Origin: DMER64 sp964554535
GTDB lineage: Bacteria; Bacteroidota; Bacteroidia; Bacteroidales; UBA932
Reading direction: 5' to 3'
Assembly (NCBI GenBank): GCA_964554535.1
Contig: CAZKPB010000006.1
Location: 41,681-105,680, forward strand
Length of the DNA: 64,000 nucleotides
Part shown: one piece after another, positions 18,467-27,201 of the stretch
Layout: each line of letters opens with the position of its first letter
Position numbering within the stretch: the stretch's first letter is position 1
The notes under the pieces: generated by a model
The model's input: only the letters and a program-made list of their open reading frames with translations
What the model was told of the DNA's origin: nothing
The model's database searches: none
Position numbers and translations under genes: made by a program

Positions 18467-19919
18467 TTTTTAATTCTTCCTTAATTTTAAATAATAGTTG
18501 CATTTTCAAATCATACAACCCGTCGGAAATATCCACCTTGTGGTAATGGGGGTTGATCAGACGCCTTTCCGTTTCATCCAGTTTGTATAAGTTGCTGAAA
18601 TAGAAGGCCCGTTTTTCGGCTGCCGGTTTGTCCGGAATCAGCCGCACGCCGTGCTCCATCACTTTCTGCTGAAGCACTTCAAAGGTATATGTCCCGGCTT
18701 CAAACGGACGAGTGCGGGTCTCGTCCAGCTCGTCCCGCAGCACAATACGCTCGCCCGCCTCTATGGCCTGCGCCAAGGCATCGCCGCGCAGACAGGTCAC
18801 ATCGGCCTGATTGCGTTGGTTTTCTATAATGCGGTACGTAATCTGGAATCCGGGATTGATCAGTTTGATTTTGTCATCCGAACATTTGAGTACGGGCTGA
18901 TGGTTTACCTGTACCAGTTTATAGACGTTTCCAAAACAGGGACTGTGTTTGCTGGTGGCAATGGCATCTCCCACACCGTAGCTGTCAATAGCCGCTTTCT
19001 GGCGTTCCAACTCGGCAATCAAATATTCATCCAGAGAATTGGTGGCAAATATCTTGCAGCCGGTCAATCCGGCATGGTCCAACATCTCACGGGCTATGCG
19101 CGAAAGATACGCCAGGTCACCGCTGTCCAGACGGATACCGTAAAACGGCTTGTAATCATTGCCTATCCCGTTGTCCCTGAAGGCGCGGATGGCGTTCTTT
19201 ACCCCGCTTTTGAGGGTGTCGTAGGTATCTACCAGCAGAATAAGGCCCTCACCGCGGTGCGACTTGATGTAGGCGTCAAACGCATCATACTCGCAAGACA
19301 CGCTACAGCCAAAAGCAGTGACATAACTGTGACCCATAGTGCCCGAGCAGGGTATTCCGAATTCAGTGGTATCCAATATGTTGGAAGTGTTCTGACAACC
19401 GGCAATGTAAGCGGCCTTGCCGCCATATACCGCGGCCCAGGGACCGTGTGCCCGTCGCGACCCGAATTCGCTTACGGGTTTATCCGTACTGCGCGCGACA
19501 CGCGAAGCCTTGGTGGCAATAGCCATCTGGTGATTCATAATGCACAGCAGCGGCGTTTCCAGAATCTGTGCCTCCAGCAACGGGGCCTTGACCGTAATGA
19601 CGGGTTGCAGCGGGAAAGCAATCTGTCCTTCTTCCATGGCATAAATGGTACCCGTAAAATGCACCGTGGCCAGGTAATCACAGAAATCATCATATTGTGG
19701 TTCCGGAAGAAATTTTTTAAAAAAAGAGGCCGGTTCGGTGCCTATTCCCTGCACCATTTCCAGCACTTCATTCACTCCGCAGACCACCGCCCAGTTATTA
19801 CCGTCCGGAGCCTTTCTGTAAAACATATTAAACACCGCCTCAATACCGTCCAAACCATTATCCCTAAAGGTTTTACCCATAGTAAACTGGTACTTGTCTG
19901 AGCAATAAGAAAAGTTCAT
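18456..19919 (-). CDS. pncB: Nicotinate phosphoribosyltransferase
   Basis: A 487-residue enzyme that joins nicotinate to PRPP to make nicotinate mononucleotide, the first step of NAD salvage from niacin (Preiss-Handler pathway). The N-terminus (SDKYQFTMGKTF) and the segments SEFGSRRAHGP, GTMGHSYVTAFG, LLVDTYDTLKSGVKNAI and YGIRLDSGDLAYLS are typical of the family, including the histidine that is phosphorylated during ATP hydrolysis in the GTMGHS segment. It heads a six-gene operon (pncB-pncA-MFS-barrel-dsbD-AGCS) and is divergent from gpsA, with both predicted -7 boxes inside a 62-base gap. Confidence 0.95.
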   Translation of the reverse strand: MNFSYCSDKYQFTMGKTFRDNGLDGIEAVFNMFYRKAPDGNNWAVVCGVNEVLEMVQGIGTEPASFFKKFLPEPQYDDFCDYLATVHFTGTIYAMEEGQIAFPLQPVITVKAPLLEAQILETPLLCIMNHQMAIATKASRVARSTDKPVSEFGSRRAHGPWAAVYGGKAAYIAGCQNTSNILDTTEFGIPCSGTMGHSYVTAFGCSVSCEYDAFDAYIKSHRGEGLILLVDTYDTLKSGVKNAIRAFRDNGIGNDYKPFYGIRLDSGDLAYLSRIAREMLDHAGLTGCKIFATNSLDEYLIAELERQKAAIDSYGVGDAIATSKHSPCFGNVYKLVQVNHQPVLKCSDDKIKLINPGFQITYRIIENQRNQADVTCLRGDALAQAIEAGERIVLRDELDETRTRPFEAGTYTFEVLQQKVMEHGVRLIPDKPAAEKRAFYFSNLYKLDETERRLINPHYHKVDISDGLYDLKMQLLFKIKEELKNVR

Positions 19920-19935
19920 AATAGTAGTGAAAACA

Positions 19936-19943
19936 CAAAATTA
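19936..19943 (-). promoter_or_regulatory. -7 box of the pncB operon
   Basis: On the minus strand TAATTTTG fits TAnnTTTG, 16 bases before the pncB ATG; TTG at 19967-19965 lies 21 bases upstream as a possible -33. It is back to back with the gpsA box 13 bases away, so the two promoters overlap and may compete. Confidence 0.5.
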
Positions 19944-19956
19944 CGCAAATAAACCA

Positions 19957-19964
19957 TACCTTTG
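19957..19964 (+). promoter_or_regulatory. -7 box of gpsA
   Basis: TACCTTTG fits TAnnTTTG and lies 17 bases before the gpsA ATG. It faces away from the pncB box (19936-19943). Confidence 0.5.
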
Positions 19965-19981
19965 CAATCTAATCACCATAA

Positions 19982-20998
19982 ATGGCCTTGAAGATTTTTA
20001 GCAAAACCGACGTAACGTACGCAGTCATTGGAAGCGGCAGCTGGGCTACCGCACTGGTCAAAATACTGTTGGACACCCAACCCAAAGTGGGCTGGTATGT
20101 CAGAGATCCGGATATGATTGACTCTATCAGGACCAATCATCATAATCCGCGCTACCTGCAGGCTGCCGAACTGGACACCGACCGTCTGGTAATGAGTCAC
20201 GACCTCAACGCCGTGGTAGAAGCCACCGACGTACTCATCTTCTGTATCCCTTCCACCTATTTCATTGGGGAAATGATGAAGCTGGAAGTATCACTGGAAG
20301 ACAAATTCATTGTGACCGCCATCAAAGGGCTCATTCCCGACCGCAACATTTCCATTACGGAGTATTTTAACCGCATCCACCAGATACCCTATGACAACAT
20401 AGGTGTGGTGGCCGGCCCCGTACACGCCGAGGAAGTGGCCATGGAGCGCCTCTCGTACCTCACCTTCACCTGCAAAAAAGAAAGTACGGCCGAGCGTCTG
20501 GCACAGGCGTTTGCCTGCACATACATCCGCACCAGTCTGGGAACGGACATCTATGGTCTTGAATATTCGGTAGTGCTGAAAAACATCTACGCCATCGCCT
20601 CGGGAATGAGCCGTTCCCTGGGCTATGGAGATAACTTTCAGGCCGTGCTGGTTTCCTGTGCCTACCAGGAAATCCGCATTTTTCTCAACCGTATGCACCC
20701 CGACAAAAACCGCAATACAGCCCATTCGGCCTTTTTGGGAGACCTGTTGGTCACCTGCTATTCGCAATTCAGCCGCAACCGTTCTTTTGGCAGTATGGTA
20801 GGACAGGGCTATTCCATAAAAGCCGCCCAACTGGAAATGAATATGGTGGCCGAGGGCTACTATGCCACCGCCTGCATTCACGACATCAACAACAAACAGA
20901 AACTGAATATGCCCATAGCCGAGGCCATGTACAAAATACTGTACGAATTCCGCTCTCCGGCCATTGTGTTCAAGGCACTGTGCAATCAACTTAAATAA
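19982..20998 (+). CDS. gpsA: NAD(P)H-dependent glycerol-3-phosphate dehydrogenase
   Basis: A 338-residue cytoplasmic enzyme that reduces dihydroxyacetone phosphate to sn-glycerol 3-phosphate for phospholipid synthesis. The nucleotide-binding fold shows AVIGSGSWATAL near residue 14; FIVTAIKGL and VVAGPVHAEEVA are the family's central segments; YSVVLKNIYAIASG carries the catalytic lysine; SRNRSFG is the substrate-binding region. The second glycine of the usual GxGxxG loop is kept but the motif reads GSGSWA, as in many GpsA proteins. It starts 17 bases after a promoter box and is followed after 19 bases by pgi, a pairing I have seen described as common in Bacteroidales. Confidence 0.95.
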   Translation: MALKIFSKTDVTYAVIGSGSWATALVKILLDTQPKVGWYVRDPDMIDSIRTNHHNPRYLQAAELDTDRLVMSHDLNAVVEATDVLIFCIPSTYFIGEMMKLEVSLEDKFIVTAIKGLIPDRNISITEYFNRIHQIPYDNIGVVAGPVHAEEVAMERLSYLTFTCKKESTAERLAQAFACTYIRTSLGTDIYGLEYSVVLKNIYAIASGMSRSLGYGDNFQAVLVSCAYQEIRIFLNRMHPDKNRNTAHSAFLGDLLVTCYSQFSRNRSFGSMVGQGYSIKAAQLEMNMVAEGYYATACIHDINNKQKLNMPIAEAMYKILYEFRSPAIVFKALCNQLK

Positions 20999-21017
20999 AC
21001 TAAACCTACACTATATT

Positions 21018-22340
21018 ATGAGTACCCTTACACTTCACGCCCCCGCCCCGGACTCTTACATAGCCCGCGCCCTGGATGCTTTAGCCCTACTGCAGAGCGG
21101 TACAGGCAAAGGCTCCGATTTTTTGGGATGGATCAATCTTCCTTCTCGGACTCCTAACACTCTTATCCAACAAATAGAAGATATCCGTCAGGACTGGTCC
21201 GGCGGAACAGACTCGCGCAAAATTGACCTGGTTGTGGTCATAGGCATTGGCGGTTCCTACCTTGGAGCAAAAGCCGTCATTGAGGCCCTCTCCCACTCTT
21301 TTGCCCCCCTGATGCCCTCTTCCGCGCCGCGCATAGTCTTTGCCGGACAGAACATTGGCGAAGATTATCTTGCCGAGCTGGAAGACCTGCTCAAAGAACA
21401 CAGCGCCGCCTGTGTGGTCATTTCCAAATCCGGGACCACCACCGAGCCGGCCATTGCCTTCCGCCTGGTTAAACAATTTATTGAAAACAAATACGGCAAA
21501 CAGGAAGCCCAACGCCGCATTGTTGCGGTCACCGACCAATCACGCGGTGCATTGCGCACGCTGGTTACCCAGGAAGGGTACCGTAGCTTTGTTATCCCCG
21601 ACAACGTGGGAGGCCGTTTTTCCGTACTTACCCCGGTAGGTCTGCTGCCCATTGCCCTTGCCGGCATTGACATCAAAGAACTGCTGCAGGGCGCCATTCG
21701 TATGGAAACCAACACCGCGGTGGCCGGCGCCGGCAACCCGGCGGTACAATACGCGGCCGCCCGCAATTACCTGTACGACCAGGGCAAGAAAATTGAGCTT
21801 CTGGTGAATTACCACCCCAAACTGCATTACGTGGCCGAATGGTGGAAACAATTGTACGGAGAAAGCGAAGGCAAGGAACATAAAGGTATCTTCCCCGCCG
21901 GCGTGGACTACACAACCGACCTGCATTCCATGGGACAATATATCCAGGAAGGCGAACGCCACCTGTTTGAAACCGTAATCAGCGTGGAAAAGCCCAACCG
22001 TTCGCTGTGCATTGACACGGACCCGCAGAATTTGGACGGACTTAACTTCCTTGCCGGGAAGCATATAGATGAATGCAACAAGATGGCCGAATTGGGGACC
22101 CGCCTGGCCCACGAAGACGGAGGCGTGCCCAACCTGCACATTCAGTTGTCATCCCTGGATGCCTTCCATTTGGGCGAACTGCTGTATTTCTTTGAAAAAG
22201 CCTGCGGCATAAGCGGCTATATGCTGGGAGTCAACCCGTTTAATCAGGAAGGGGTTGAGGCGTACAAGAAAAATATGTTTGCCCTGCTCAACAAACCCGG
22301 TTACGAAGCCCAGGGAGATGCCCTGCGCCGCCGTCTGTAA
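21018..22340 (+). CDS. pgi: Glucose-6-phosphate isomerase
   Basis: A 440-residue glycolytic enzyme that interconverts glucose 6-phosphate and fructose 6-phosphate. Family features: VVIGIGGSYLGAKAVIEAL, the phosphate-binding SKSGTTTEPAIAF, GGRFSVLTPVGLLP, and the C-terminal GVNPFNQEGVEAYKKNM with the catalytic lysine. The length is that of the short bacterial form. I start at ATG 21018 (MSTLTLH), 19 bases after the gpsA stop; an earlier in-frame start would overlap gpsA. The gene ends 6 bases from the converging GH31 gene. Confidence 0.95.
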   Translation: MSTLTLHAPAPDSYIARALDALALLQSGTGKGSDFLGWINLPSRTPNTLIQQIEDIRQDWSGGTDSRKIDLVVVIGIGGSYLGAKAVIEALSHSFAPLMPSSAPRIVFAGQNIGEDYLAELEDLLKEHSAACVVISKSGTTTEPAIAFRLVKQFIENKYGKQEAQRRIVAVTDQSRGALRTLVTQEGYRSFVIPDNVGGRFSVLTPVGLLPIALAGIDIKELLQGAIRMETNTAVAGAGNPAVQYAAARNYLYDQGKKIELLVNYHPKLHYVAEWWKQLYGESEGKEHKGIFPAGVDYTTDLHSMGQYIQEGERHLFETVISVEKPNRSLCIDTDPQNLDGLNFLAGKHIDECNKMAELGTRLAHEDGGVPNLHIQLSSLDAFHLGELLYFFEKACGISGYMLGVNPFNQEGVEAYKKNMFALLNKPGYEAQGDALRRRL

Positions 22341-22346
22341 CCGCGG

Positions 22347-25188
22347 TCACTTTCCTTTCAGATCTACCGTCACGGAGGTGCCGTCATAGGTAAAGGCGGC
22401 ATCTACCGACGTGGTTGACCCAAACGGACGTAATTCGCCGGGGCGCATCACCACCACATGGAAAACACGTTGCGGCGCCATTCCTTCATAGGAACCTTCC
22501 CGCGCAGCAACCGCAAGGGTTTGATTTACTGCGTCGTAGGTAAAACGGATGCGGCTGTATTTGCCTTGCTCGTAATTGTAATTCACGCCCTCGTCTTCAT
22601 ACAGGTCTCCCTTCCCGTCTGCGCCGGCATACAAATACAGGGTCACGGGAAGGTCCGTTTGCTGTGCCGTGGATTCAATCTCGGGCCCTACGGGAACCAC
22701 AGAACCGGCCTTTACATACAGCGGCATCCGCGTATAGGGGGCATCCGCTTCAATCCATTGCCCTCCCTGAAGATACGCGCCCGTATTGAAATCGTACCAG
22801 TCACTACCCTGCGGCAGATATACCGCACGGCTGCGCGCCTTATACTTGTATACGGGACACACCATAAATGCATCTCCAAACATATACTGGTCAGATATAT
22901 CCAGTACATTGGCATCCGAACCGAAGTCCATCACCAGCGCCCGCATGAGGGTATAATCGTCAAACCAGGTACGGCCGGCCATCGTATAGATATACGGCAT
23001 TAGTCTGTAACGCACTTTGTTGTACCACACCATACTTTCGTAAGCCGGATGGCCCTCGGGAGCGGTATTGTATATCTCGCGGTAAGGATACTTGTCCGTG
23101 ACTCCGGAACAAGGGACAGAAAGCACCAAACTGATGCCAGCGCATCTGCAGTTCGCGCCACTCATCCCGGTCGGCAGAACCTTCTGCAGCCGTCTCAAAA
23201 CGGCGCTGCACGCAAAAACCGCCAATGTCCATAGTCCAATAGGGAATGCCGGACAAGGCAAAATTAAGTCCGGCCGCTATCTGGGATTTCATGTCTTCCC
23301 AGCACGTACCAATATCCCCGCTCCAGGTAGCCGTGGAATAACGCTGCAGGCCGGGAAAGCCGCTGCGGGTAAGCAAGAACACCCGTTGGTCGGGGGCAGT
23401 GGCCCGCTGTCCGTCATAGATAGCCATAGCGTTTTCCAGCGCATACGCGTTAAGGTACCGGGTAGAAGATCCCAGGGCCGTGGGCGTTGACAATTGCTTG
23501 CGTACGTCAAGACTACTGTTGGACACAATATCCGGTTCCGAGGCATCCATCCACCAGGCATCCATCCCCAATGAGAACAAATGTTCATTCATCTGGTCCC
23601 AAAACAATTGCCGCGCAGAAGCGCTGTAGGCGTCATAAAAAGACCCTATGTATCCCGGAGCAATCCAGTCCCGCACACTGTCCTCCACCGCCTTGCGGTA
23701 CATCCAGCCCTTACTGTCAAATTCTTTGAAGTGATCCGTAGTATGGTAAAATTTGGGCCACACGGAAATCATTATCCGTGCGTCCATAGCGTGAACGGAG
23801 TCTACCATTGCCTTGGGATCGGGAAAACGGGCCACATCAAATTCGTGGCTACCCCAGGCATCCACCGGCCAATAAGACCAATCCTGCACTATATTGTCAA
23901 TGGGAATGCGGCGTTGCCGGTATTGGGCCAGGGCGTCAATAAGTTCGTGCTGCGTCTTGTAGCGCTCCCGACTTTGCCAGAACCCCATAGCCCATTTGGG
24001 CATCACGGGCGCTTTCCCGGTTAGGGTGCGATAACCGCTTATTACGCTGTCTGCGCTGGCCCCGTAAACAAAGTAATAATCAATCATATCTCCCATTTCC
24101 GACCACCAGGATTGTCGGGTCTGCAGGCTCGGGTCCACGGGTGTATGCAACTTGAGAGCAATATACGATACACCGCCATCCGGTATCCATTCCACGCGCA
24201 AGGGGACTTTATCTCCGGCTTCCATTTCCACCTCAAATTTGTAGGTATTCGGGTTCCAGGCAGTCCTCCAACGCTCGCTCACCACTTCTTCTTCATTGAC
24301 AAACACCTTGGTATATCCGGCGTAATACAGACTGAAGCGGTGCACGCCGCTTTCTTTGGCGGTCATGGTGCCGTTCCAGGTGATTTTTGTATTGAAAAAC
24401 GGAATACCCTCCGGAAAACGTTTCACAGTTTCCAAGTCTTCATATTCCAAAATACTTTCCCGACGGGAAAGGTAGATCTTTGAACCGTCCTTGCTGGCGT
24501 AGGTGGCCGTAAGGGCTCCCGCCGCCCCGTCGCTGTCCTCCAACTCCAGCACGTCCAGATTGGTGTACGGTCTGGGGTCGCCAAAACGGCTGAACGAGTT
24601 GTTGTCCCACAACAAACCGTAATTCTTGGTAGAGACTATAAAAGGGACAGATACCTTGGTATTGTACTGAAACAGTTCTTCATTTTTCCCCTTGTAGTTG
24701 AACTCGTCACTCTGATGCTGGCCCAGGCCGTAAAACGCCTCGTCCTGCGGGGATTCAAAAACCTGGCGCACGGTATACCCCCGGTCCCCTTCCACTTCAA
24801 TAGGAGTAAACGACTTGCCGCCGCCTTGCGGCTCTGCCAGTAGCAGGTTACCCTGCGCGTCGGAAAAGGTCACCGCACCGGTAGACAGGTCCACAGCAAC
24901 CGCCAGAGCCGCCGTGGTGAGGGTCATGCAGGTATTGTCCGTGGTAACATCAAAGGCGGGAGGTTCCGGGGCCTTTGGAGAGCGCATCAGGCTGGGGCGG
25001 GTGGAAAAACCGTCTTTTGAGGGAAAGGCACTCACGCGTATAATGCTTTCAGTGACCGGTTCCAGACGCACGTAGGTTTTTGTTTCGGCACCTGCAGTAA
25101 TGGTTACCACATTTCCGGCACGCTGTACCGAACCTGTGCACGAAGCCAGTATCAGGCTCATGCACAAGATATTTATCCGGTTTTTCAT
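22347..25188 (-). pseudogene. GH31 alpha-xylosidase-like glycosidase with PA14 insert, broken by a +1 frameshift
   Basis: Two overlapping frames together give one glycoside hydrolase family 31 protein of about 945 residues. The first frame (22960-25188) has a lipoprotein signal (LASC, Cys17), the N-terminal GH31 beta domain, a PA14-like insert (about residues 275-355), and the catalytic barrel with nucleophile Asp548 (WWMDASEPD) and acid/base Asp625 (TWSGDIGT). It loses homology after LFRSHGQ. The second frame (22347-23261) picks up at YPYREIYNTAPEGHPAYES and gives the rest of the barrel and the C-terminal beta domains. One extra base near 23091 explains the break. GH31 proteins with a PA14 insert include alpha-xylosidases acting on xyloglucan. 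It is last in the rnhA/pdxA operon, 4 bases after rnhA. It may be a real pseudogene, a sequencing error or a recoded gene. Confidence 0.88.
23088..23094 (-). other. Frameshift site in the GH31 gene
   Basis: On the minus strand the reading changes at CACGGACAA-G-TATCCT: His-Gly-Gln, one extra G (position 23091), then Tyr-Pro in the next frame. Removing this base restores the conserved SHGQYPYRE segment of GH31 enzymes. The site is not in a homopolymer run, so a simple homopolymer miscount does not explain it. Confidence 0.75.
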
Positions 25189-25192
25189 ATTT

Positions 25193-25660
25193 TTACTGAC
25201 CTTGTGTATATCCTACATCGGGCAACAACACCGGACCTCCGGCCGCCGCTACCGCCAGACGGTCACAGCGTTCGTTCTGCGGGTGGCCGGCATGCCCCTT
25301 AATCCATACAAAACGGACGTGGTGCAGGCGTGCCACTTCCATGTAGCGCAACCATAAGTCCACATTTTTCTTGTTTTTGAAACCGGTGGCCTTCCATTTG
25401 TCCAGCCAGCCGGCCTCCACCGCCTTGACCACATAGGTGGAATCTGAATAGACACAAGCGCGGGTCCCAAGCTTTTTCAAAGCTTCCAGCCCCACAATGA
25501 CGGCCAGCAGTTCCATCCGGTTGTTGGTGGTCAGTTTGTAACCGCAAGACAATTCTTTGTAATGCGAGCCGCTCTGCAGCACCACCCCGTACCCACCCGG
25601 ACCCGGATTCCCTTGTGAAGAACCATCCGTAAAAATATCAACCTGCGTTGTTTCCTTCAA
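25193..25660 (-). CDS. rnhA: Ribonuclease HI
   Basis: A 155-residue enzyme that cuts the RNA strand of RNA-DNA hybrids, for example at Okazaki primers and R-loops. The four acidic active-site residues are visible: Asp12 (FTDGSS), Glu50 (NNRMELLA), Asp73 (YSDSTYV) and the Asp of NERCDRLA near residue 135. The handle region with WLDKWKATGFKNKKNVDLW is present, as in E. coli-type RNase HI. The start overlaps the end of pdxA by 23 bases and the stop is 4 bases before the GH31 gene, so the three genes are probably co-transcribed. Confidence 0.95.
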   Translation of the reverse strand: MKETTQVDIFTDGSSQGNPGPGGYGVVLQSGSHYKELSCGYKLTTNNRMELLAVIVGLEALKKLGTRACVYSDSTYVVKAVEAGWLDKWKATGFKNKKNVDLWLRYMEVARLHHVRFVWIKGHAGHPQNERCDRLAVAAAGGPVLLPDVGYTQGQ

Positions 25661-26699
25661 CTCTGGAGGGTTTTAACGGGTTTTCCAAAAGGCTCAAATT
25701 GCGCTGGCGGGCTTTATAGATGTCGCAGGCAAGATAAAGGGCGCTGAGCATTGACTCCGGAGAAGCCTTGTCCTTGCCGGCTATGCCAAACGCCGTTCCG
25801 TGGTCAGGAGAAGTGCGGATCACGGGAAGCCCTCCCGTAAAATTGACTCCACTCTGAAAAGCCATTGTTTTAAAGGGAATAAGGCCCTGGTCGTGATACA
25901 TGGCCAGCACGGCATCAAAACGCCGGTATTCGGCCGCCGCAAAAAATCCGTCCGCGGGATAGGGACCAAAGGCCAGAATGCCCGCCTGATTGGCTTCCTG
26001 AATGGCCGGCTCAATAATCAACTTTTCTTCCTCGCCCAGCAAGCCGTCATCACCGGCGTGCGGGTTAAGCCCCAACACGGCAATCTTTGGTTTGCGAATG
26101 GTGAAATCCATTTGAAGGGTCTGCTCCATAAGCTTGATTTTACGGAGGATTCCGGATTGCGTGAGTTCGGCGCTGATACGGCTCAAAGGAATATGGCCGG
26201 TAACCACGCCCACCCTTATGTCGTGACTGCACAACAGCATAAGGGAGTCCTGGCAGCCGAATTCCTTGGCAAAATATTCCGTATGACCGGGAAAAGAAAA
26301 ACCTTCTTTGTTTACCGTATTCTTATTGAAGGGAGCCGTCACCACCGCCTGGATAAGACCTTCCTTGAGGTCCTTGGTGGCGCGCTGCAGGGCCTGCAGG
26401 GCCGCCCTGGCCCCCTCTTCCGTCACCTGTCCCGGATTGGCGTTGAATTCTTCACTCACGCAGGGGATGAGGTTAACCATCTTAAAGTGTAGGTCTGCAG
26501 GGGATTGGGTCACGTGCACGTTAAAATTTTCTATGCCGGCACATAATTTCTTGTAGACGCCCAGTAATTTGGACGACCCGTAAATTACGGGAGTGCACAA
26601 TTCGTTGATTCTACTATCGGAGAGGGCTTTGATAATCACTTCATATCCTACGCCGTTGGTATCGCCCTGAGTAATACCTATAATGATTTTCTTTTGCAT
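25638..26699 (-). CDS. pdxA: 4-hydroxythreonine-4-phosphate dehydrogenase
   Basis: A 353-residue cytoplasmic enzyme of the DXP-dependent pyridoxal phosphate pathway; it oxidises 4-phosphohydroxy-L-threonine. The N-terminal IIGITQGDTNGVGYEVI, the metal and substrate segments FPGHTEYFA, GLNPHAGDDG and AMYHDQGLIPFK, and the end segment RTSPDHGTAFGIAG are all family hallmarks. I start at ATG 26699 (MQKKIIIGITQGD); the open frame extends upstream but that part has no homology and overlaps the preceding gene. It has its own -7 box 21 bases before the start. Overlaps rnhA by 23 bases. Confidence 0.95.
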   Translation of the reverse strand: MQKKIIIGITQGDTNGVGYEVIIKALSDSRINELCTPVIYGSSKLLGVYKKLCAGIENFNVHVTQSPADLHFKMVNLIPCVSEEFNANPGQVTEEGARAALQALQRATKDLKEGLIQAVVTAPFNKNTVNKEGFSFPGHTEYFAKEFGCQDSLMLLCSHDIRVGVVTGHIPLSRISAELTQSGILRKIKLMEQTLQMDFTIRKPKIAVLGLNPHAGDDGLLGEEEKLIIEPAIQEANQAGILAFGPYPADGFFAAAEYRRFDAVLAMYHDQGLIPFKTMAFQSGVNFTGGLPVIRTSPDHGTAFGIAGKDKASPESMLSALYLACDIYKARQRNLSLLENPLKPSRVEGNNAG

Positions 26700-26720
26700 G
26701 GCAATGGGTTTTGTAAAAAA

Positions 26721-26728
26721 CAAATATA
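26721..26728 (-). promoter_or_regulatory. -7 box of pdxA
   Basis: On the minus strand TATATTTG fits TAnnTTTG in the 52-base gap between the YhcH-family gene and pdxA, 21 bases before the pdxA ATG. It suggests that pdxA-rnhA-GH31 can be transcribed apart from recG. Confidence 0.45.
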
Positions 26729-26751
26729 CGCTTTTAGACGGAATAATGGCC

Positions 26752-27198
26752 TTACAACAGAATCTTGGCCACCAGTTTGCGCAGCGGAGCGTCACTGATG
26801 TTAGGCGCGTGAGCGTCTTCCGGGAATACAATGACAAATTCACCGGGCACAAGATCCACATACGAATGTGGCCGGTCGGCAAAAAACTGGCATTCCTTTT
26901 CCGGGTCGTAGGCGGCCACAGGTTCTTTAAGGTTGGCCAGAGAGTTCCATCCAAAAGTTTCACGTCCTTCCAGCAACACGTGCACGTCAATGTAGCGGCG
27001 GTGCACTTCCAATACCTGCGTGTCCCGGCTCTTGATAATGGGGACCGAGTGATTGATGTACAGATTGTCCCCGTCAAGCGATATGCGGCCCAGCGGAGCT
27101 TTGTCCCACGAGTGGGATTTGATGTAGGCAAAGAGTTCGGCAAATTGCGGATGCAGAAGCTCTATGCGCCGGCTGTCTTGTAAATTGGCAATAATCAT
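26752..27198 (-). CDS. YhcH/YjgK/YiaL family protein
   Basis: A 148-residue cupin-fold protein of the YhcH/YjgK/YiaL (DUF386) family, which includes EbgC and the sialic-acid-related protein NanQ. Family segments seen are EVHRRYIDVHVLLEGRETFGW, with the histidine and glutamate that sit in the barrel, and PGEFVIVFPEDAHAPNI, with the second metal-type histidine. Members are thought to act on sugars, some as anomerases of sialic acid; the exact substrate here is not shown. It begins 3 bases after the recG stop. Confidence 0.88.
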   Translation of the reverse strand: MIIANLQDSRRIELLHPQFAELFAYIKSHSWDKAPLGRISLDGDNLYINHSVPIIKSRDTQVLEVHRRYIDVHVLLEGRETFGWNSLANLKEPVAAYDPEKECQFFADRPHSYVDLVPGEFVIVFPEDAHAPNISDAPLRKLVAKILL

Positions 27199-27201
27199 GA
27201 G

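Noticed and set aside
18651..19901. 416-codon plus-strand open frame
   Set aside because: Shadow of pncB; no recognisable protein and no promoter or start signal.
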